From Chrysomallon squamiferum (lineage: Eukaryota; Mollusca; Gastropoda; Neomphalida; Peltospiridae), in NCBI GenBank assembly GCA_012295275.1, contig CM022679.1:11927915-11991914 (forward strand): 64,000 nt of DNA. The letters are read 5' to 3'. This document shows positions 61,320 to 64,000 of this stretch, in pieces; position 1 is the first letter of the stretch, and each line of letters begins with the position of its first letter. Made by a program: the position numbers and the translations under genes. The notes beneath the pieces are model-generated. The model was given only the letters and a program-made list of their open reading frames with translations, ran no database searches and was not told where the DNA came from.

Positions 61320-64000
61320 ATGACGATGCTGACTACAAATGGCTCCCAGTATTTGCATCCGGATTATCTGCAACCTTTACCAACAACAGTAAGTACTTTT
61401 CATTTTTACTACTATTTTAATACCGATCATTTATGTATAAAAATCAGTCTTATTGTTTATATTTTCGACCTCAGAATTTTCTTTCGATATTATTTTATTT
61501 TAATTTTTTTTTGGTAAACCAGTTTTTATAGCATTTCGTCCCTTTAAGAAAAGTTGACTTCATGTGGCTTTCTTTATGTTACTTTGATGACAGAATTTTT
61601 TTTTTTACTCTTCTTGAATCCTATGTGATTATATCTCATTTTCTTTTTACTTTTTGGGGAATTATTCCTTCTCTATACTGTGTAGCAAGGAACACCTTTT
61701 TTCTTTACTTACGAAATCCATCAAAGATGTTTAAATAAAATAAAATAAAATGTCTGACCAACACGTTTTCTTTAAAAAAAAAAAAAAAAAACCCTCAACT
61801 TTCTCTTCAACTTTGAAAGTTTCATTTACATCGGTGAGCAGCTGCGTGAAAGTAGTTTTCACACTAAACAGCTGAAACTTCACTCTATCCTATCCAGCAT
61901 TTCAGTTCTGTTCTTCATTAAATTATCTTATTATTTTATGTACATTATTAAATACTCTTATTATATTCTGTACATTATTAAATATTGTTATTTTATTCTG
62001 TACATCGTTAAATCAACCAATACCATCTTTATTCCAGTTTGGTTGCTTATTTATGTAATTATTATTATTATTTTTTTTTTTTTTTCAAATCATAAAATTG
62101 TATTTTATTTTATTTTATTTATTTATTTAATGATGCATTATTTAAAAAACAAAACAAAAAAAAAAAAAATAACAAAAAATAACCACGCACACACTTAGCC
62201 GTTTTGTTATTTAAATGTTACACTAGGTAATAAAATTTTAATGCAACTCTTTGTTTGACATGTTAATTAATGAATAAATCACCTATATTACTGCTATGTT
62301 GACATGTGACATACTTGGAATTATATTATTAGTATGTGTGGATGACACGGTGTAACAATAATACAGACACAAACGCGACACATACTAATAAATCAATACA
62401 TGTATCTCAGTGATGTATATGGAATGCTATGTTTATAGTCTATGTTTGTATGTGTGTGTGTGTGTTTGTCCGGTTTTGTGTTCTAACATACGTTGGACGG
62501 AGGCAGGTCCTCCATAAAAATAATGTTTGTTATTTTGTTTTCAAATAGTAGTATATACAAAAATTAATTAAAAATTTATATTTCTTTAAAATTAAATTTT
62601 AAGTCTGTGTATGTGTGTGTCTGTGTGTGTCTATATATATATTAAATAAAAAATTCTAAAACTTTATAAAATTTATTATCTTCAGAATATTATAATTGTT
62701 TGATGATTTCCATCTGATTTGTCTTCACTAATAATTAATTATGTTATTAATTTAAATTTTAGCTGGACGCTAAGAAAAGTCCCCTGGCATTACTAGCCCA
62801 AACCTGCAGCAGTATAGGAAAGGACACCACACCGGCGAAAACAATTATACCTCCTTTGGAAAAAAAAGAAAGAGAAAAAACTCCAGATAAATCTGGAAAC
62901 CATGACAATGGGAAACGACCATCTTCAACTGCCAAAAAAGAAACTGGGAGGGATTCTAGATCGGGATCAAAGACAGTGCCTTCGGGATCAACAAAGGACG
63001 TTCCTGCCCTCGTGCCAATAACAAACACTTCATGTGATAACAGTGAAGGCAAAAAACAATCAGAAAATGTGAAACCAAATTCCAGGAGTTCACCTGAAAA
63101 TGAAAACAGTCAAAGACCTATCTCAGCAAATGGGTTTCAAGCTTCAGGGAAAACTTCGAAAGAGATTGAACAGCCAGATCTTACAACTACATCTCAGTCA
63201 TTGTCACCACACTCCAAAAGCAGTGCACACCAGTCTTCATCATTTTCTTTTGGAGGGTTAAGAACTCCTTCTGTGCTTGGACACCCGTCCTTGTTGAGTG
63301 GCCTCCCTCCGGCAGCTCACCTTGGTTATCCTCATCTTTCGTTTGTAAATCCTTACGATATTCCAGTTTCTGCTTCAGGATATCCAGCTCACTTTGCTGC
63401 TCAAGCAAATTTGTCGGCTGCAGCAGCAGCAGCTGCGGCTCAAAATTCTATATTAAAAGCGAATGCTGCAGCTGCATCGGCGGCAGCTATGTCACCTTAT
63501 GTTGCTTATACACGAGTGAGAACACCCTCAGGGGCTACAACCCTTGTTCCAGTATGCAGGGATCCTTACTGTTCTAACTGCCAGTTGACATTACAGAATT
63601 CTCATGTATCATCGTCTTGTTCTTTGCCAGGATGTGCTCAGTGTGCCCACGAGAAATCCCTCAACAACCTTACTGCTGGATTTGGATATCCTGCTTCATC
63701 ACTGTCTCTCTTACCCTCACTGTCTGCAGCAGGGAGTTTTCCAGGAATTGGCAACAGTCTTTCTTCCTTATATCATCCAGGCGCTCTTGCTGCTCATCAG
63801 GGACTACCGTTTATATGTAACTGGGTGGCTGGAAGTGACTATTGTGGTAAACGCTTTACAACATCAGAAGAACTGTTGCAACATTTGAAAACTCATACCT
63901 CAAGCATGGACTCTTTGCCGGCCAATCTGGCAACCAGTTACGGTTTTGGTCTTCCGCCTCACCTGGCTGTATCTCATGGACTCTACCCTCATTCAGCACC
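61320..64000 (+). CDS. NET-family zinc-finger transcriptional regulator (Noc/Elbow, ZNF503/ZNF703-like), 3' partial
   Basis: Exon 1 (61320-61388) encodes 23 residues, M-T-M-L-T-T ... Y-L-H-P-D-Y-L-Q-P-L-P-T-T. Exon 2 starts at 62763 after AG and stays open to the window end. Both borders are phase 0. Exon 2 opens with L-D-A-K-K-S-P-L-A-L-L-A-Q-T-C-S-x-I-G, the Sp-motif signature of the NET family. It is followed by a Ser/Lys/Pro-rich region, an Ala run (about 63412-63490), a Y-V-A-Y-T-R-V-R-T-P-S-G segment with a Cys-rich box (C-R-D-P-Y-C-S-N-C, then C-A-Q-C), and one C2H2 finger at 63816-63896 (C-x8-C-x12-H-x3-H). NET proteins are nuclear co-repressors that act in eye, trachea, limb and neural patterning; they lack strong DNA binding of their own. 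The stop lies beyond the window. I give no symbol because elbow, noc and ZNF703/503 cannot be separated here. Confidence 0.93.

Noticed and set aside
62759-63052. Reverse-strand open frame over the NET-family exon
   Set aside because: It is a shadow of the well-supported forward coding frame.

Overview
This is a eukaryotic, AT-rich genomic window. It has split genes with GT-AG introns, many microsatellites and transposon relics, and no bacterial features. Two short interspersed elements (about 7063-7300 and 54180-54385) resemble the tRNA-derived SINEs I know from mollusc genomes. The gene content (a long EGF/pentraxin/HYR/GCC2-GCC3 membrane protein, a GH18 chitinase with a CBM14 domain, and a Noc/Elbow/ZNF703-type zinc-finger protein) also fits a lophotrochozoan, most likely a mollusc. 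The species cannot be named from the sequence alone.

Region 1 (1-30260, + strand) is the 3' part of one very large gene that is cut by the left edge of the window. I can chain 44 exons whose intron phases are mutually consistent and which end in a stop at 30258-30260. They encode at least 2351 residues: about 12 EGF repeats, a pentraxin/laminin-G-like domain, a HYR domain, a Cys-rich exon, an unnamed three-exon module, 19 tandem GCC2/GCC3 (ephrin-receptor-like) Cys-rich repeats with one exon each, a second copy of the unnamed module carrying an RRRR furin-type site, one more GCC2/GCC3 repeat, a last EGF, one transmembrane helix and a tyrosine-rich tail of about 83 residues. The set of domains recalls SVEP1-type extracellular proteins, but the order and the membrane anchor differ.

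Region 2 (30261-41304) has no host gene that I can support. It holds a 31-bp minisatellite, a near-perfect hairpin and a 3.2-kb element (about 32777-35973) with terminal inverted repeats of roughly 480-590 bp. The element encloses a decayed reverse-strand piece of a widespread invertebrate gene family of unknown function. The coding similarity stops at the inner edges of the repeats, which looks like gene-fragment capture.

Region 3 (41305-47022, + strand) is a complete nine-coding-exon chitinase gene of 539 codons: signal peptide, GH18 catalytic domain with the DxxDxDxE motif, Thr/Ser-rich linker and C-terminal CBM14 chitin-binding domain. A decayed Tigger/pogo-type DNA transposon sits in intron 4.

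Region 4 (47023-61319) is gene-poor. It contains a fold-back element, a 42-bp-spaced CACGTG array, clustered PBX/MEIS-type sites, a SINE and long dinucleotide repeats. It ends in a CpG-richer stretch with a CRE and several CCAAT boxes that is a good candidate promoter for the last gene.

Region 5 (61320-64000, + strand) holds the first two coding exons of a NET-family (Noc/Elbow/Tlp-1; ZNF503/ZNF703) transcriptional regulator, cut by the right edge of the window. The three genes do not form an obvious pathway. The gene-poor DNA between chitinase and the zinc-finger gene would suit long-range regulation of a developmental gene, which is inference.
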